In this document: one piece after another, positions 34,201-36,601 of the stretch
Numbering within the stretch: position 1 is the first letter of the stretch
How the letters are laid out: the number at the start of each line of letters is the position of its first letter
From: a virus
DNA length: 61,897 nt
Strand: one strand, 5' to 3'
IMG/VR virus record: IMGVR_UViG_3300047450_000156
Coordinates: 1-61,897 of that record
The notes under the pieces: model-generated
Seen by the model: only the letters and a program-made list of their open reading frames with translations
Database searches by the model: none
What the model was told of the DNA's origin: nothing
Translations under genes and position numbers: made by a program

Positions 34201-35067
34201 AACATCGTAAATTAAGTCACCTGTTACACTAATAGATTCACGAGCACGAGCTCTAGTGAAGTAAGCATTTTCAAATCCTGATGCTGCTTCTAAATCGGCG
34301 TCGGATGCTTCTGGAACTTCAGTTGTAGTAAGTGTGTTTAATCTGTTATTAAGTATTGTAATACTTGCGGCAACGTTTGCACTTACACCAGACGTATCTG
34401 GAATCTCGTCACTTGTTAATGATGTGAAAGAAATCCACGTACTGTTATAATCATTTGGATAAACTCCAATAGGAGATCCTGTAACTGTAACATAAACATT
34501 GTTAGCCCATTTAACAACAGACAATGGCGGATATAATACAAGTGGATCAAATTCACCATATGCGTTAAAGCCAGAACCTAAGGGTGTCCAACCGCCATTA
34601 ACTTGTGTAGGATATACAGCAGTTTGATCTACTGTTGTATTAACATATGTTGATCCAAGATAATATGTAACATCATATGGTTGATATGTAACTGTATGAT
34701 CATACTGCCCTGTTATATTAAAAATACTTGTTACTAGAGTATCTTCATCAACGAAGGCGCCGATCATAATAGTGACTTCACCACCATCAGTTTCAGCTCT
34801 TAGTTGATCTCCAGGACGTATGTTTATAACTTTAGTATACTGTGCATCAGTACCCGGAGCAACTTCTAGCATTGCAAAAGGTCTTGTTGCAGGCTCAGAT
34901 GCGTCATAAAGACTTAAAGTAACTTTAATTGGATCGGTTGTAGAATTAGGTGAAACACCTTCATTCAGTATGGCAACTGTGTGTACGTTACTTTCTTTAT
35001 CTAATGGGCCTTCGAATAAAACCTCTTGATTGTTCTCGATTACTCTTGTCGTGCTTATAAAAGACAT
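7255..35067 (-). CDS. Giant repetitive fibre-like virion protein (9270 aa)
   Basis: Seen: one uninterrupted 27.8-kb frame. Residues 1 to about 250 form a non-repetitive head; residues 262-270 carry AYFTRARARESIS. The body is thousands of residues of degenerate beta-type repeats, including GDLxGNVxxxDSSxIV, ILDSGTDGTDAxFxG, VDIxGGxIDGTxIG, TLDVTGxTTLDGGI and GALIVDGGVGIAxNLxVGG. About 14 copies of a DNxIxLN...GIxIxRG...W module are scattered along it. The end (about 9150-9270) holds NFVIDHPTKEDHKLRYASLE, GPENGVYVRGKLKG and IELPDYW, a terminal domain seen in phage fibres. On reading through I noticed only one cysteine, in that domain. GGGAG precedes the ATG and the 150-aa gene ends three bases upstream. 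It is probably a trimeric fibre or filament; function is inferred from composition and ends. Confidence 0.8.
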   Translation of the reverse strand: MSFISTTRVIENNQEVLFEGPLDKESNVHTVAILNEGVSPNSTTDPIKVTLSLYDASEPATRPFAMLEVAPGTDAQYTKVINIRPGDQLRAETDGGEVTIMIGAFVDEDTLVTSIFNITGQYDHTVTYQPYDVTYYLGSTYVNTTVDQTAVYPTQVNGGWTPLGSGFNAYGEFDPLVLYPPLSVVKWANNVYVTVTGSPIGVYPNDYNSTWISFTSLTSDEIPDTSGVSANVAASITILNNRLNTLTTTEVPEASDADLEAASGFENAYFTRARARESISVTGDLIYDVNTGVLSAQTLTQDDVNIFIDNRVSKAFVDALGVDADTVDGVEGTVLARTDISPTFSQNIIVSGEMRGDLRGNVLADDSSIIINHATKEINGRFEGTLIAANSDVILNTGIDGFDATFTGTTFGEHRGDVLSDDSNVIIDASSGLISGDLEGNVTATFGVSRFNDIITDNIIVQEELQVANILGNITSTGVSTFNNVDINGGYIDNAVINTTNITGTTIIGTYIEAQTGGFRGDVLSTGTSRFNDLIVTGDLTFNTLEVQALADFKSLVNIDGGLTVGGTLNVTGGTTFGNINVTGGQISGVTLGSGSYPVDIVADDVTILNSFTATDVTAEFSTLIVTDEMTGDVNGNLRGNVLSQDGTTVIIDAFAGIIRGDLVGDTAGQHTGNVDGNVVGNVTGNVTAAAGLSSFSSMNAQIGDIAALEAGSLTVTGAASFTGDLTFDTLQIASLSVNNTLTVSGISTLGSVDIGGGTMDAVTIGGNVPASVTGTIFTGDKMFADLFTGSLKGVVEGSVEGDLYGNVLGLDSSIVLNTSTARASLDADVTGQIDATSNGGGESRFDDITITGVFSLQGGGQLTGDLTGNVTGDVTGDIYASNGDKILEAGNGTSIPAKLTGNVEGEVLGTFTGTASGDFTGDVFAYDSTKMVDAFSNILKGDLVGNVSGNVLGDLTGNVNTAGTQSDGFFRNLTVEDTLTFPSLNISTIDSDNIQVDNAILDVVTIGAGITTGTIDNTTIGATTPRGGVFTTLQGAIIEASTEFRGNIVSSGSSRFNELIVTGDFVANLRGDIIAEDSSVIVNNATKTFYGTLQGTTVGTLQGNVIATSGLSEFNSINVAQEISGTLRGDVVAPDSTLLIDISSQNINGNVITATGGFSGELTGTLVGDIKATGGQVILDSGTDGTDATFAGNVTGNVLNTLGETVLDANAERLTGTLAGNVYAIDGTSQILDSGTDGTDAVFTGQVIGDVTGNVTASSGVSNFNNIVIAEEAVGNFKGNVLAADSSVLVNYLDSSITAASITATGNFEGDVIGNVDTRTVDVNTRSYFQNITVLGEIDLSGASGNITADIEGNLKGNVVSTTGDPNAADILLLDAAGRAILNMASISSNEFTGDEFIGDFLGDLYSADGSFRVLDTGATGNQAYYIGDMRGNVQGNLLGDDSSVIVNFASGDVNGRVVSSSQGFQGKIEDPNSNMSSLYDLTIRNNLFVEGTTTTVNTDNLDIKDNTIVLNKGQSTGVVGVVLGTAGIQIDRGDGVDANLLWTEDGSAGYWDFTNTAEVRGAFKGNVTGDVYSPFNSGTPILDTGTATLPATYIGNVVGDIEGNVTVGAGLSSFFSVNVEEEIAGNLRGNVLANDSTKIIDFINSNIYGATISATAGFSGDVFGNIDARGESSASYSYFQNLSVSGDIQFDSLNIATLDVGTDLNVGNNLDVTGQITAGSVDIAGGAIDGTIIGSTVPAAASVTTLTVTTGDINVTQGTINITQGNLSADTIFAVTDFRGDLVGNVTGSLSGGTVTGDVYGNLYRPGGTTPVLNTGTGGVEPRLYGNVTGNITGDLLGDVTGNVQGVLYGSVISEDSTTTIVNASSGLITGDINSSGTSTFNNIVVEGALDFTTFALNEITVNTLLQVDGTANLAVANIFAGDIDNTRIGSTTPSTIRGTTIEATTKFVGDIAGEVDGNVTGDLRGNIIGEDSSVIVDNDLKRFTGNLLGDVYATDGVSLYTILDSGTDGTDASIIADVKTPLNATIVDTSAATVTATGGFTGQIDASAPGTSQFHTVTISSNLSVPGTVNVTQTVEATGGIENTPIGAGNTESTGAFTSITTTGAVTVGGDLIVQGNTVTLNTSTLDVEDLNITVAKGATTAAAADGAGLTVDTAGAWIQYKNPSDQWRFNKDIDLTTENVRLLGNVTSTGVSNFSGTANFSGTVDMAGATINNSTFQNMDVAATSEFSGNMTLDTAANFTMINAAGTPVTVFAIDGSNGNTTISQGGQFEILDATSASMFSIDGGTGNTLVTGTLGVDGIVSINDTTGSTTTTTGALIVDGGVGIAENLYIGGNLDVAGNAVISGNLTFGDAATDTVAFGADINSSIIPDINNTYDLGSSAQGWRELYLTQNINFKGATGQNEIIVPTNLFDALSIKDDANTSIIDVETTTGAPVVKINPDTTIAGTLDVTGETTLASAIISDIDPNRVILSGGSKEISYSDQFTYSVGAGTIDVDITGSLAVDNLTFDGNTISSTNLNGAIIIDPQGAGVVTVSANTTISGTFTSTGLASLDNGIDVNGAAFTVSNTGAVNTTSTLDVAGLASLDGGIDVDGAFTVANTTGNITTSGTLDITDTTILRDTVGIQGITTISNANDASNATSGALIVSGGVGIAKKLFVAGDFEIGTNKFNVAATTGDTDVAGDFTVTSGTAFLDGGINVDSGAFIVANTTGDITTLGDISIADSKKLLIGTGNDLEIFHDGSNSFIKDVGAGNLTIATDVLTLTKGNGTKTTAVLDADGATELYYNNTKRFETTLVGADVTGTFNTSGLATLDSAVISDLPANRIVYTSGANGRLISTADFVIDGTSLNVGSNNFVVTAATGNTAIVGTLDVTGETTVGNLVADDIKLGDGEKIQFGNAQDLEIYHDGSNSYIHESGAGGLILRSANSILFQDANSTKTAMSLTAGGGQILYQNNVQRFRTSTVGVLITGTADISGDLDVGGSVNINNQFTIAASTGNTQIDGTLIVDGLTTLDGGITADGGVFTVANTTGNVATSGTLNVTGDTTLSTLTATSDVTVQGDLTVEGNLTTVNATEINVSDKNITLGGTTTTLSALNNSGITIGGTLGAGSNPALTYTYTGVSPNQVERFNLNRELIVDKVHGDVKGNVYASDDTSIILNAGTNGNDAIFKGDVYSTTDTLIIDSGASIDDATFYGNIDLRTETNYGNTPSTGTTSYFNNLDVAGTLSMANASIGTLSGNLVGDIYASNGTSLILDNGTNGTDASFQGSIKNDNGTVIIQNGSTGVAATFTGKLVGDVDSSGISYFNNMYANVINAFLDGDISGSVLGEDSVMMLDAGARTLSVTDVQTSTITASSYLSGDVRGDIYNDDGTQKILETGGTATNSAIFTGRVDASTATNTTSNFNNVDATGIFTGVLGAVGNTANAFVNDLAVDSIATFTGVVNALTSAVNINSVNIDGGTIDGTVIGAATPAAVTGTTVTANTGFVGDITGDITGDLDARGLGGTTFIDDLVMGPGTNAAIDTATITTLNASTLVLTNLALSGDLDVLTGTGTFQNLEVTAGGNIVGLATLGTSASPVASSVITTIDVSAGDIVGLSTLGTSASPVVAADINTAVIDDVTSVTVRADNFTITNTGDAAHKFTGPLEGNVTSAGTSTFTGTVNLSSASVVLADNQLSGDKIDGGVIGNADLLGNGTGNTISGYDITVTGALDLTGATVTYDNDSISGDKVSGGTIDSANITGAAGKTLDGYDITVGSGRTLTVDGATSVATLAASALAELDGGFNVNDDFVVDVDGNTRLNAAANFEIWNAAGTPVKVFDIVGSTGATTITNTLDVVGPVSITTGTGSTSTSTGSLIVTGGVGISENAFVGGDLDVAANAQLGGTLDVDGVTNINNTLTVDSLASLDGGIAVSDGAVGDAFTVAVTTGNVVTTGTLDVTGLSSLDGGIDVNGSNYTVSAAGAVTQASTLDVSGDVTLLQSANFEIFDAGVGSNSTFAINGADGNTQIAGTLGVDGLASLNASLTVTGLTTTDTAVVNNTLDVTGATTLDGTFAVQNAGVDVFTVADATGNTVISGTLQAGNTTVADVTATGTGTVTGNFDVNTTAFTVAAATGNTAILGDLAVNTTALTVAAATGNTTVGGTFDVAGVTNFNDTTGSTLSTNGAVIIDGGLGVAENINFSGVLKTTTATASTDTVTGSIVTAGGVGIAGALNVGGVTHISQTVDATSATDGALFVDGGVGIAKKLFVGTDLDVTGSVQIDTDLNVTGNTVITGNLTVNGASTTINAATLDVEDKDIRVASNADTLLGANNAGLIIGSTNVGDIANGGNAGETNVTFTYNATDDSLDSNVDIQAPTFIGNLTGDTTGSATIGVGKTLDVDGAFNVNASSGNLDNVVIGGVTRADASVHTLTTRNINVDSGYDVTLASGDVTITAGDFVATTGNISATSGTISGDIFVAGTEFRGDLTTVDGGTGVNLFESTGVAVSTGNITTTTGDFTSTSGDFTTGSGNISTSSGDITTTTGDINGQIITANTKVIGQLGTDASTAADMNDAFVATLYSNTTITSSGNTSVGGNLTVTGTSDFDDAVTISNNLTISGPGGVDAQGNPNKSTATFQNIVVTGSFTVDTLTIDDFTVGDELFVLGDTALSGNLTVNSGVTTLSSVDIAGGAIDGVTIGGDGVTPAANITGAALTGTSLTTTTGNIVLNSGNLVATQGNITTTAGEIRSPVGGFVGQIDATATGTSSFDNILVNDDLTVNGKVFSVASAASGFVGDLYSNNSGGTPIKILQAGTTLGTAMYTGNVTGVVGDAANRNTAHFSTINATQADLASVDINAGTIDGVTFTAGTLVDTPIGQTGTPQNATVSNLVSNTIRVNSSTANTIDGVTIGDTQRRPGNFTTLNANTSITVGAVAGSINSTPIGDSIASTITGTTIAASTRFEGVLQGDIQSTSGGVGLPAGALLIDSSTRNISNIVDFTSETVQATTITATQTTNGFQGDLTGDVIGQIGTTTLSDRNNAFFTNVDILGDLDIDGDITLAATHTITGIIDGLAGTDITGAFTLETGQTADLSGGTLTLANDQISGDSIEGGTIGNITISNLTSPNIIITGGTLQGVDATSFDIDGGTIINTSIGQSGSAQNIKGATIESTTGFVGQINATGGSGGTSNFDIITVAGTSTFTGNATFGNLSGALTGSFTGGATITSGTFSNIQIASSTQINSSAFIGPLSGDVTGGGTGTVSTFNRLNVQGGPTEASQISNLTVGTFATNAATITGGNITNTTIGGATGTGSFPGYFSLVEATGAITAGTQFIGDMNNPNTVNQDDSSADFTQGYFTNLRVKNFETDTIIINSDQEFSNVLITGDLTVNEDVLIKGDLEVEKNFITVNKNETGNSGISGAGNAGIIFERGNGVGIQDASLIFSESGGNPEYEFSQFKVLAEEFQAPLFSGNITAVLGTSTFNNVTVSNSANLGNSVTIAGGNIDNTVIGNGTQASIDGTTIKAHVEFQGDLDTTNGVTGNIDTITMDATGLITARAGLDATGGTIDGEGRFTTGTTIDAGTHIRNTPIGVDVSGISGRAVGYFNALEATTIISTLGITGNITGDVTGSIDDRNTIGEVPLNPPVLTENLNMNLSQFDRVSVLGHLTMGTDTYIKAVNLDVSGIFNVNDLDIGATLDVAGNFTVGSGTPKKLDVNAATGAMTHNGAFTTSGTATFDGDINANANVTVGSDAADELIINAVIDSDILIKTDGAYDIGTVSTRWGHVYADNATFTDDVAIGGNLTVTGSVTQTNVDQINIADNIIVLNGQESSTQISAGTAGIQISRGTGSDASFLYDEGLNSWTLTGATSKLTVNEVRADIEATDGATIVDISAKSIDMSAVDTDALTVNQGATIGTTLVVSGLSTLAEAKVQDLAQDHIPLAGLDGRLNTNANFRFDGVDLDIGAAGSETFKVAVASGNTDIQGTLFVDKQTTIKGNNLGASSTTTGALVVQGGIGISENIHAGGTLTLTGLASLASGINVNNDFVVDADGNTDLSSGATLTVDGEVNFNGGIVMDTDRFTVANGSGNVATAGTLQVSGNSILTALITSGIASLNGGIEVDITKFTVDGGTGAVVTQSTLTVDGTTTLNSDLSVTGSNDIRIVDALTANVFEVNGTTGATLITGNLTMDGSVGAGNLDIGGNFTVANATGNTDITGTLDVTGDTTVDVFSAGTSTLGTTSITGTTLSVGSDFTIIGASGVTEIGGMLSADGGIQVRNTANTAEAFTVSLGTGNTNIVGTLDVTGTTTVHDLNITGALGVTEGLTVTDDFSVNGNFVVTAANGNTQVDGTLTADGDFNINNQFTVTATTGATNIASGPLTVGGLTTLNGGITADGGVFTVADGTGSIATSGTLNVTGATTLSSALSADGGIEVRNTGNTAEAFSVQAGSGNVDTEGTLDVGGDVTIGANTVTIDAGNGNTIIAGTLNVNTSATVASLRVSDLTTVNAVLLGQSSGEVADSSNLTFSGSLLDVTGSIDVSGNVDIAGNVFANNAYIETLNVNEIPVTGSAGLITGSSAFTFNPTGGILGVTGSITTTGTVTGSTFLGNITAPGTSTFSGQTNLNGLVTLANNLTIGAGVGSINATSGAIATNSTITAGGLASLNGGINVDSGAFTVSGDGFGSVFIDGQTNIDNNLLITSSGDITLSDGVSTVITLDGATGGISADGNLNIAGNTNLYGSITRLGNAVSDELEINSVLTKGFYLKAGTLNADIGSTTTRFADAFLENLNVSENVTIAGDLTVEGEFTTVNAQTVAIADNIITLNSGQAAADAGIEIDLSGTTKELKWANTAGEWTVGAETFVAGAFRGDLHASDSAVLVNQTTKAVDVATVTTSANTTVGGILAVNGTNLNVGSGNFVVTSANGNTDIAGILNVGSSNFTVQPGSGNTLVAGTLGVTGLTTIDTSTVTGVMNITSSVESTGTTNGAIKILGGIGLSGNIHMGGNLHVGGTINATSGTITGTTLGSTSSRVTIEADNIGVSGLITGDISGSITSSNVTITGGTINTTPIGGASAATADVIRGTVITAETNFVGNITGNVTSTGTSTFDGIDVSGGEIDGTIIGGNDPANITGLVIEADTEFRGNIVAASGSSSFTDLTVNGNITNTGSTSTATFRDLSVVGNFVPNALNVTTDADIGGNLTVGGTAQFDTTLLQVNQAATGAPAGSLTAGIEVSRGSSPAKRLNWDEGGSTWTVSTEKFTAGTFEATTTITAPTVTADVTGDLTGLADRADKLETTRTIALAGDVAGSIGFDGTSNVTINTTIQPNSVDIVADTTGDYARTVTVSGNGLSITGTQGHDIAYEVISNAVSTNTASTIVFRDAFGAFNAGDITGSLITANNRLDGITRGNVQSTADGAFAAGVTLVNAADRTLDNIKDITSEDGTFDTIDINGGNIDGTVIGSATPAAGTFLAVEGTTIEATTGFTGDLTGDVLASDASVILNHTAKSVNATNLDGILGANTASAATVTTLAASGAVTLTAGTASNSTTTGTLVVTGGAGVSGTVSAGQFVGPVQGALVGTVGAGGISNRNSGEFTTVNTDSNVVVGGSLTVNSATSTFSTVDINGGAIDGTRIGGATPDNADFLDVEGTTITASTGFVGNITAPSGGTVGTSTLHDLDLQGDLTVASGNIIFGANTVIDNSRNATFNNLTVQGTFLPNTLNVTSTAVIGTDLTVNGDLTVNGTTTTLDTDNITLADNTIVLNTGYSGLSNGAFTSGIEIDQNGTSTSLLWNNGTNTWTVGNKNFTATSFIATTDFQGALVGNVTGKIGETSRDTGKFTTLDTTGTVTVGTSLTVNGGVATLGNVDINGGNIDGTVIGNNVPATVTGTTITASQFVGPVDGHVTGDVTVEAGDTLNVDGIVDIDASSGNMDNVVIGATTPVAGTFTTITGNTSITSGATGTGPITGGVITAATNFAGALTGDVTSSGTSTFEIVEIDTSADIQTLDVQAGTNLLGTLDVTGAATFVSQVNVEDDVITLNSDYTAGAPLTSGQQGIQVLRGDENTVRFVWVESQDRWETQNTDLRVGENLSVNGTIISTGGVQSTPIGDVNPNTGKFTTLETTGNVTITGDIDHTGDFVTTSSAIKIDNAESTMGNLFGSGIYVGADGLSGRPSIIVGSNSKWEFNRDFVATAGSQFIGDITGDVTGNITSSGTSTFSGTVDLNGATVNNAAFNLVGDLTGTADDADALSSAVTVTLAGDVAGTATFTNAGDTAAITTVIQNGSVENGMLAGAITNDKLVNDSVTIGATEVDLGTTVTAFTGLTSLTSTAIFGELGSPAIRGDIYATDINASNTVTAGTFAGNVSTSGTSLMGATIFSGNGVFNAGLTVAAGQTATINGDLDVNGTTTFANISVPGTFTAESTANFNTDFIKLNALGTVQNAGITIERGATDVSFFWDESNDKWSISSETLVAGMVESDVTGHHYGDVTIAGGETIDVSAGTITFANDQISGNAINGGTIDAITITTLAASSVNIDGGAIDGVSIGNASRGTGKFSTLDATGAITTDTNITATGSINGATVVASTSMTAPLFTGDVTGDADGDHTGTFTGTMSGAIGGASDRSTAHFSTVDASNATLSSADINGGTIDGVVIGGASPGLITGTTINGTTINASTFNGNINGNVTGDVTGNVTIPVGDTLSVNGTFAIDNMTVNQNLTVTGDMTVNGTTTSLNTEEIKLADNYILLNSGTSTAQNAGLEVDLSGGTTKALEWTTSGGGRWSVGSEDFAAANFIGDVTGDVTGNVTGNVTSTGTSTFSTVDINGGNIDGTIIGGTTRAEITGTTITADTRFYGPLTGDVSGNVVGNVTGTVSSIANHSTTDLSEGSNQYFTDARARAAVSVTDTGGDGGLTYNSTSGVFTYTGPTASEVRAHITGSTGVTFSGGAISIGQPVATTDNVTFNDVDVDGDLTVAGSLAFGTVEITNSLTVSGNITSLESEQIAFSDNFILLNAVPSGDTPHAGETAGIEIDRGTNSNKFFSWDETADKWSLGGETLVAGTVEADFTGTLTGRVNHASGTSNFQNIDATGTIEADGVITGNAGFSGDLTGNVSGTINDISNHTTTALSEGTNLYFTTARVNSHLLSNIINNVMPAAGTGGTLDLGTNALRWRDGYFTRDVVANTLTAVTKNFVIDHPTKEDHKLRYASLEGPENGVYVRGKLKGETVIELPDYWTALVHEESITVNLTANLGFQQLYVEKIEDGKVYINIAGADIDAIDCFYTVYGERKDVDKLEIEFKKDSE
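7258..7740 (-). other. C-terminal domain of the 9270-aa protein
   Basis: This segment carries LDLGTNALRWRDGYFTRDV, then NFVIDHPTKEDHKLRYASLE, GPENGVYVRGKLKG, IELPDYWTALV and a short charged end. The dLG-x-RW-xxY motif and the HP-x-K...SLEGPE-x-GVYxRG motif mark the ends of many phage fibre proteins, where the terminal domain helps trimerisation or folding. The only cysteine I noticed in the giant (DAIDCFY) is here. The exact role is inferred. Confidence 0.6.
15887..15972 (-). repeat. 86-bp repeat, copy A (partner at 25928-26013)
   Basis: This stretch aligns without gaps to 25928-26013, with identical blocks of 31 bases (15887-15917) and 38 bases (15935-15972); I count 78 of 86 bases identical. 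Most other repeats in the gene agree only at protein level, so this pair points to a more recent duplication or gene conversion across 10 kb. Confidence 0.85.
24239..24350 (-). repeat. Tandem 84-bp direct repeat in the giant gene
   Basis: The 28-base segment 24239-24266 recurs exactly at 24323-24350, an offset of 84 bases (28 codons, in frame). The protein shows GLATLGTSASPVA and then GLSTLGTSASPVV. This looks like a recent unit duplication. Confidence 0.8.
25928..26013 (-). repeat. 86-bp repeat, copy B (partner at 15887-15972)
   Basis: Second member of the pair; the identical blocks are 25928-25958 and 25976-26013. Both encode the end of a TLNVTG unit followed by a DGGVFTVA(D/N)-type unit. 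Confidence 0.85.
26158..26899 (-). repeat. Two copies of a DLEIYHDGSNS fibre module
   Basis: Inside the giant gene, 26676-26899 encodes IGTGNDLEIFHDGSNSFI followed by a strand-rich stretch ending ELYYNNTKRFETT. The segment 26158-26409 encodes FGNAQDLEIYHDGSNSYI ending QILYQNNVQRFRTS. The two copies share order and spacing and are separated by about 270 bases of ordinary repeat. This module is widespread in structural proteins of marine phages, so it helps identify the giant as a virion protein. Confidence 0.7.
34320..35067 (-). other. N-terminal head domain of the 9270-aa protein
   Basis: Residues 1 to about 250 lack the repeat vocabulary of the rest. They contain a beta-sandwich-like start (NEGVSPNSTTDPIKVTLSLY, VINIRPGDQLRAETDGGEV) and an aromatic stretch (YLGSTYVNTTVDQTAVYP, GEFDPLVLYPPLSVVKWANN, YNSTWISF). 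The first looks like a virion-attachment module; the second resembles small carbohydrate-binding folds. Both assignments are inference. Confidence 0.45.
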
Positions 35068-35070
35068 ATA

Positions 35071-35514
35071 TTAGTTACTCCCAAAGATCAGTGCCATTAT
35101 TCTTGCTTCACGTCTTGCTCTCTGTTTCGTAAAGTAAAGATTTTGTGTGCCCTCATCTAGATCATCAGTTGTATGATTATCTAAACTACTTACTTGCCCA
35201 TTTAAAAATCCGTTAAACTCTCCGTTATTAGAGTCCACAAGTCGAGAAGAGTCCTGCCCAAACACATCCCCCTGGAAATCAGCTTTTACTTTAAAAGCTG
35301 TAATATTACCTATTACCTCGATTTTGGTTGTAGGATCGATGACACTACTGCTGTCATCATAATCGCCTACTACGATTTTGCCCTCACCGATAACATTTAG
35401 ATCACCCAGATTATCAATATCCATAAGAACGGTTTTTGTCAAATCTGTTGTTGTAAAGTCAATGTTATGGGTGCGTAGTCCATTCTTGACTACGAACTTT
35501 TTATTATTAGCCAT
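35071..35514 (-). CDS. Small structural protein built like one unit of the giant
   Basis: Seen: 147 residues from ATG at 35514 (MANNKKFVVKNGL); a GTG at 35523 in frame would add three residues but lies only two bases after the AGGGGAGA site, whereas the ATG has GGGGAG ten bases upstream. The KKFVVKNGL start is common among small virion proteins of T4-like marine phages. Residues about 80-125 read FQGDVFGQDSSRLVDSNNGE and then DLDEGTQNLYFTKQRARRE. The first matches the GDLxGNVxxDSSxIV repeat of the giant and the second its AYFTRARARESIS and EGSNQYFTDARARA motifs. It ends three bases before the giant begins, so the two are surely co-transcribed. Function unknown; perhaps an adaptor or assembly partner of the fibre. 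Confidence 0.65.
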   Translation of the reverse strand: MANNKKFVVKNGLRTHNIDFTTTDLTKTVLMDIDNLGDLNVIGEGKIVVGDYDDSSSVIDPTTKIEVIGNITAFKVKADFQGDVFGQDSSRLVDSNNGEFNGFLNGQVSSLDNHTTDDLDEGTQNLYFTKQRARREARIMALIFGSN

Positions 35515-35549
35515 CCGGTTCACTCTCCCCTAATTGGCATGCTGTAAGG

Positions 35550-35557
35550 TATTTATG
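35550..35557 (-). promoter_or_regulatory. Late promoter element CATAAATA before the 150-aa and giant genes
   Basis: Minus-strand CATAAATA lies 35 bases before the ATG at 35514. It would produce the messenger for the 150-aa protein, the 9270-aa giant and the 683-aa fibre protein, about 30 kb in all. Late function is inferred from the match to TATAAATA and its intergenic place. Confidence 0.65.
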
Positions 35558-35595
35558 CCAATCGAAGTTTAAGCGGATAATAATGTACTGTTTTA

Positions 35596-36243
35596 TTAGA
35601 TTAGCATCAGCATTTCTACTATACGAAAACTTACATTTTCGGTAGAATCATCTATAGCATTTGTTGCTAATAATCTTACTAAATCGCCTTCAATATCTAC
35701 ATCAAATTCAGCGATAGGAAGGTCTGTAGTGTGTATAACACCGAATTCTGTTGCCGAAGCATTGGTACCGTCATGAACTAAAAGTAGTTCACTTATTTGT
35801 CTTTTACGTGAAGGTGTGTCAGCCTGCACAATATATTTTGCACTACCAAAAGAATTTTTATCAAACGTTGCAATTACTCCGTCAGTAAAAGAACTATCGT
35901 CTGATATTACTTTAGCCGTACCTCGTTGCTGATAAGAATTATGAAATTTTATACTATCAGTAGCTTCGTCGTATTCTATATTAGTAGTTGATGCACTTAC
36001 GCCGTTTTTAATAAAAACAAGTTCGTTTTCTTCACCGTTTAATCCTAATGACCCTGGAGGTAACCATGCTCGGTTACCAACTGTATCAGAGGTAAGAAAG
36101 TAATCGTCACCGGGAGGTACGCCCAAATCTGCTTCAGCAGTTGAAACATCAATAAATGTAAATCTATCCGGCGCAACAGTTTCAACTTCTGTTGGCGGTG
36201 TCTTAGTTACTCTACCACTGAGTAACCCTATTCCTCTAGACAT
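35596..36243 (-). CDS. Virion structural protein (215 aa), second gene of cassette copy 2
   Basis: Seen: 215 residues starting MSRGIGLLSGRVTKTPPTEV, with FTFIDVSTAEADLGVP shortly after. The start matches the 193-aa protein at 36645 (IGLLSNRVKKTP, YTYLDLENAEPDWGVP), so the two are paralogues over about 90 residues. The C-terminal half is different: AKYIVQADTPSRKRQISELL, LVHDGTNASATEFGVIHTT and a strand-rich end, a module known from structural proteins of T4-like cyanophages. The start codon lies inside the end of the 110-aa gene (8-base overlap), implying coupled translation. Likely a virion protein; location unknown. Confidence 0.65.
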   Translation of the reverse strand: MSRGIGLLSGRVTKTPPTEVETVAPDRFTFIDVSTAEADLGVPPGDDYFLTSDTVGNRAWLPPGSLGLNGEENELVFIKNGVSASTTNIEYDEATDSIKFHNSYQQRGTAKVISDDSSFTDGVIATFDKNSFGSAKYIVQADTPSRKRQISELLLVHDGTNASATEFGVIHTTDLPIAEFDVDIEGDLVRLLATNAIDDSTENVSFRIVEMLMLI

Positions 36244-36568
36244 CCTCAGTCTCCAGCAAGCTCAAGCTTAATCTTATTGGTGCATCGATATTTGATCGAC
36301 ACTTAATTGAATCGTTTTCGTTAATAACTAGACGTCCCATAATCGCAGATTGCGACTGGTTACCTCTAACACGAAAATCTCTTATAAGATTTGTTTCACT
36401 TCCTGAAGAACTTTCAACGTAACTAAATGTACAATTGACATCTAATTCTGATGTGTTTGCTAATTGTGCATTAATCACAATTGTTGTAAAGCCCGGAGGG
36501 GCTGTATAGATTACTTCGTTAACTGTGGTTATTACTGTGTTAACAGATTTAAATGAATTATTTGGCAT
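36236..36568 (-). CDS. Small beta-rich virion protein (110 aa), first gene of cassette copy 2
   Basis: Seen: 110 residues, strand-rich, with NEVIYTAPPGFTTIVINAQLAN, RDFRVRGNQSQSAIMGRLVI, and RLSLSLLETEDV at the end. It parallels the 112-aa protein at 37219 (GNEIVYTAPDGKTAIILMAQ, ANFVVPGNDATSPITGKLVV, LTLSLLESLNA), so it is a paralogue. AAGGA stands upstream of the ATG. It overlaps the 215-aa gene by 8 bases, exactly as its paralogue overlaps its own partner. A small beta-sandwich decoration or adaptor is possible; no known function. Confidence 0.65.
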   Translation of the reverse strand: MPNNSFKSVNTVITTVNEVIYTAPPGFTTIVINAQLANTSELDVNCTFSYVESSSGSETNLIRDFRVRGNQSQSAIMGRLVINENDSIKCRSNIDAPIRLSLSLLETEDV

Positions 36569-36592
36569 CTATGCGTCCTTTTATCACTATGA

Positions 36593-36600
36593 TATTTAGT
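36593..36600 (-). promoter_or_regulatory. Degenerate late promoter element ACTAAATA before cassette copy 2
   Basis: Minus-strand ACTAAATA differs from the NATAAATA pattern by one base and lies 24 bases before the ATG at 36568, directly after the terminator hairpin. The position fits a promoter that restarts transcription, but the mismatch makes it weaker evidence than the other sites. Confidence 0.4.
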
Positions 36601-36601
36601 T

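Noticed and set aside
7255-35067. The repeat-rich 7-35 kb region as a tandem DNA repeat array or CRISPR
   Set aside because: The periodicity is at protein level, units vary in length and sequence, and one frame runs through the whole region.
35515-35523. GTG at 35523 as the start of the 150-aa gene
   Set aside because: It lies only two bases from the Shine-Dalgarno sequence, while ATG at 35514 gives the family start MANNKKFVVKNGL with acceptable spacing.
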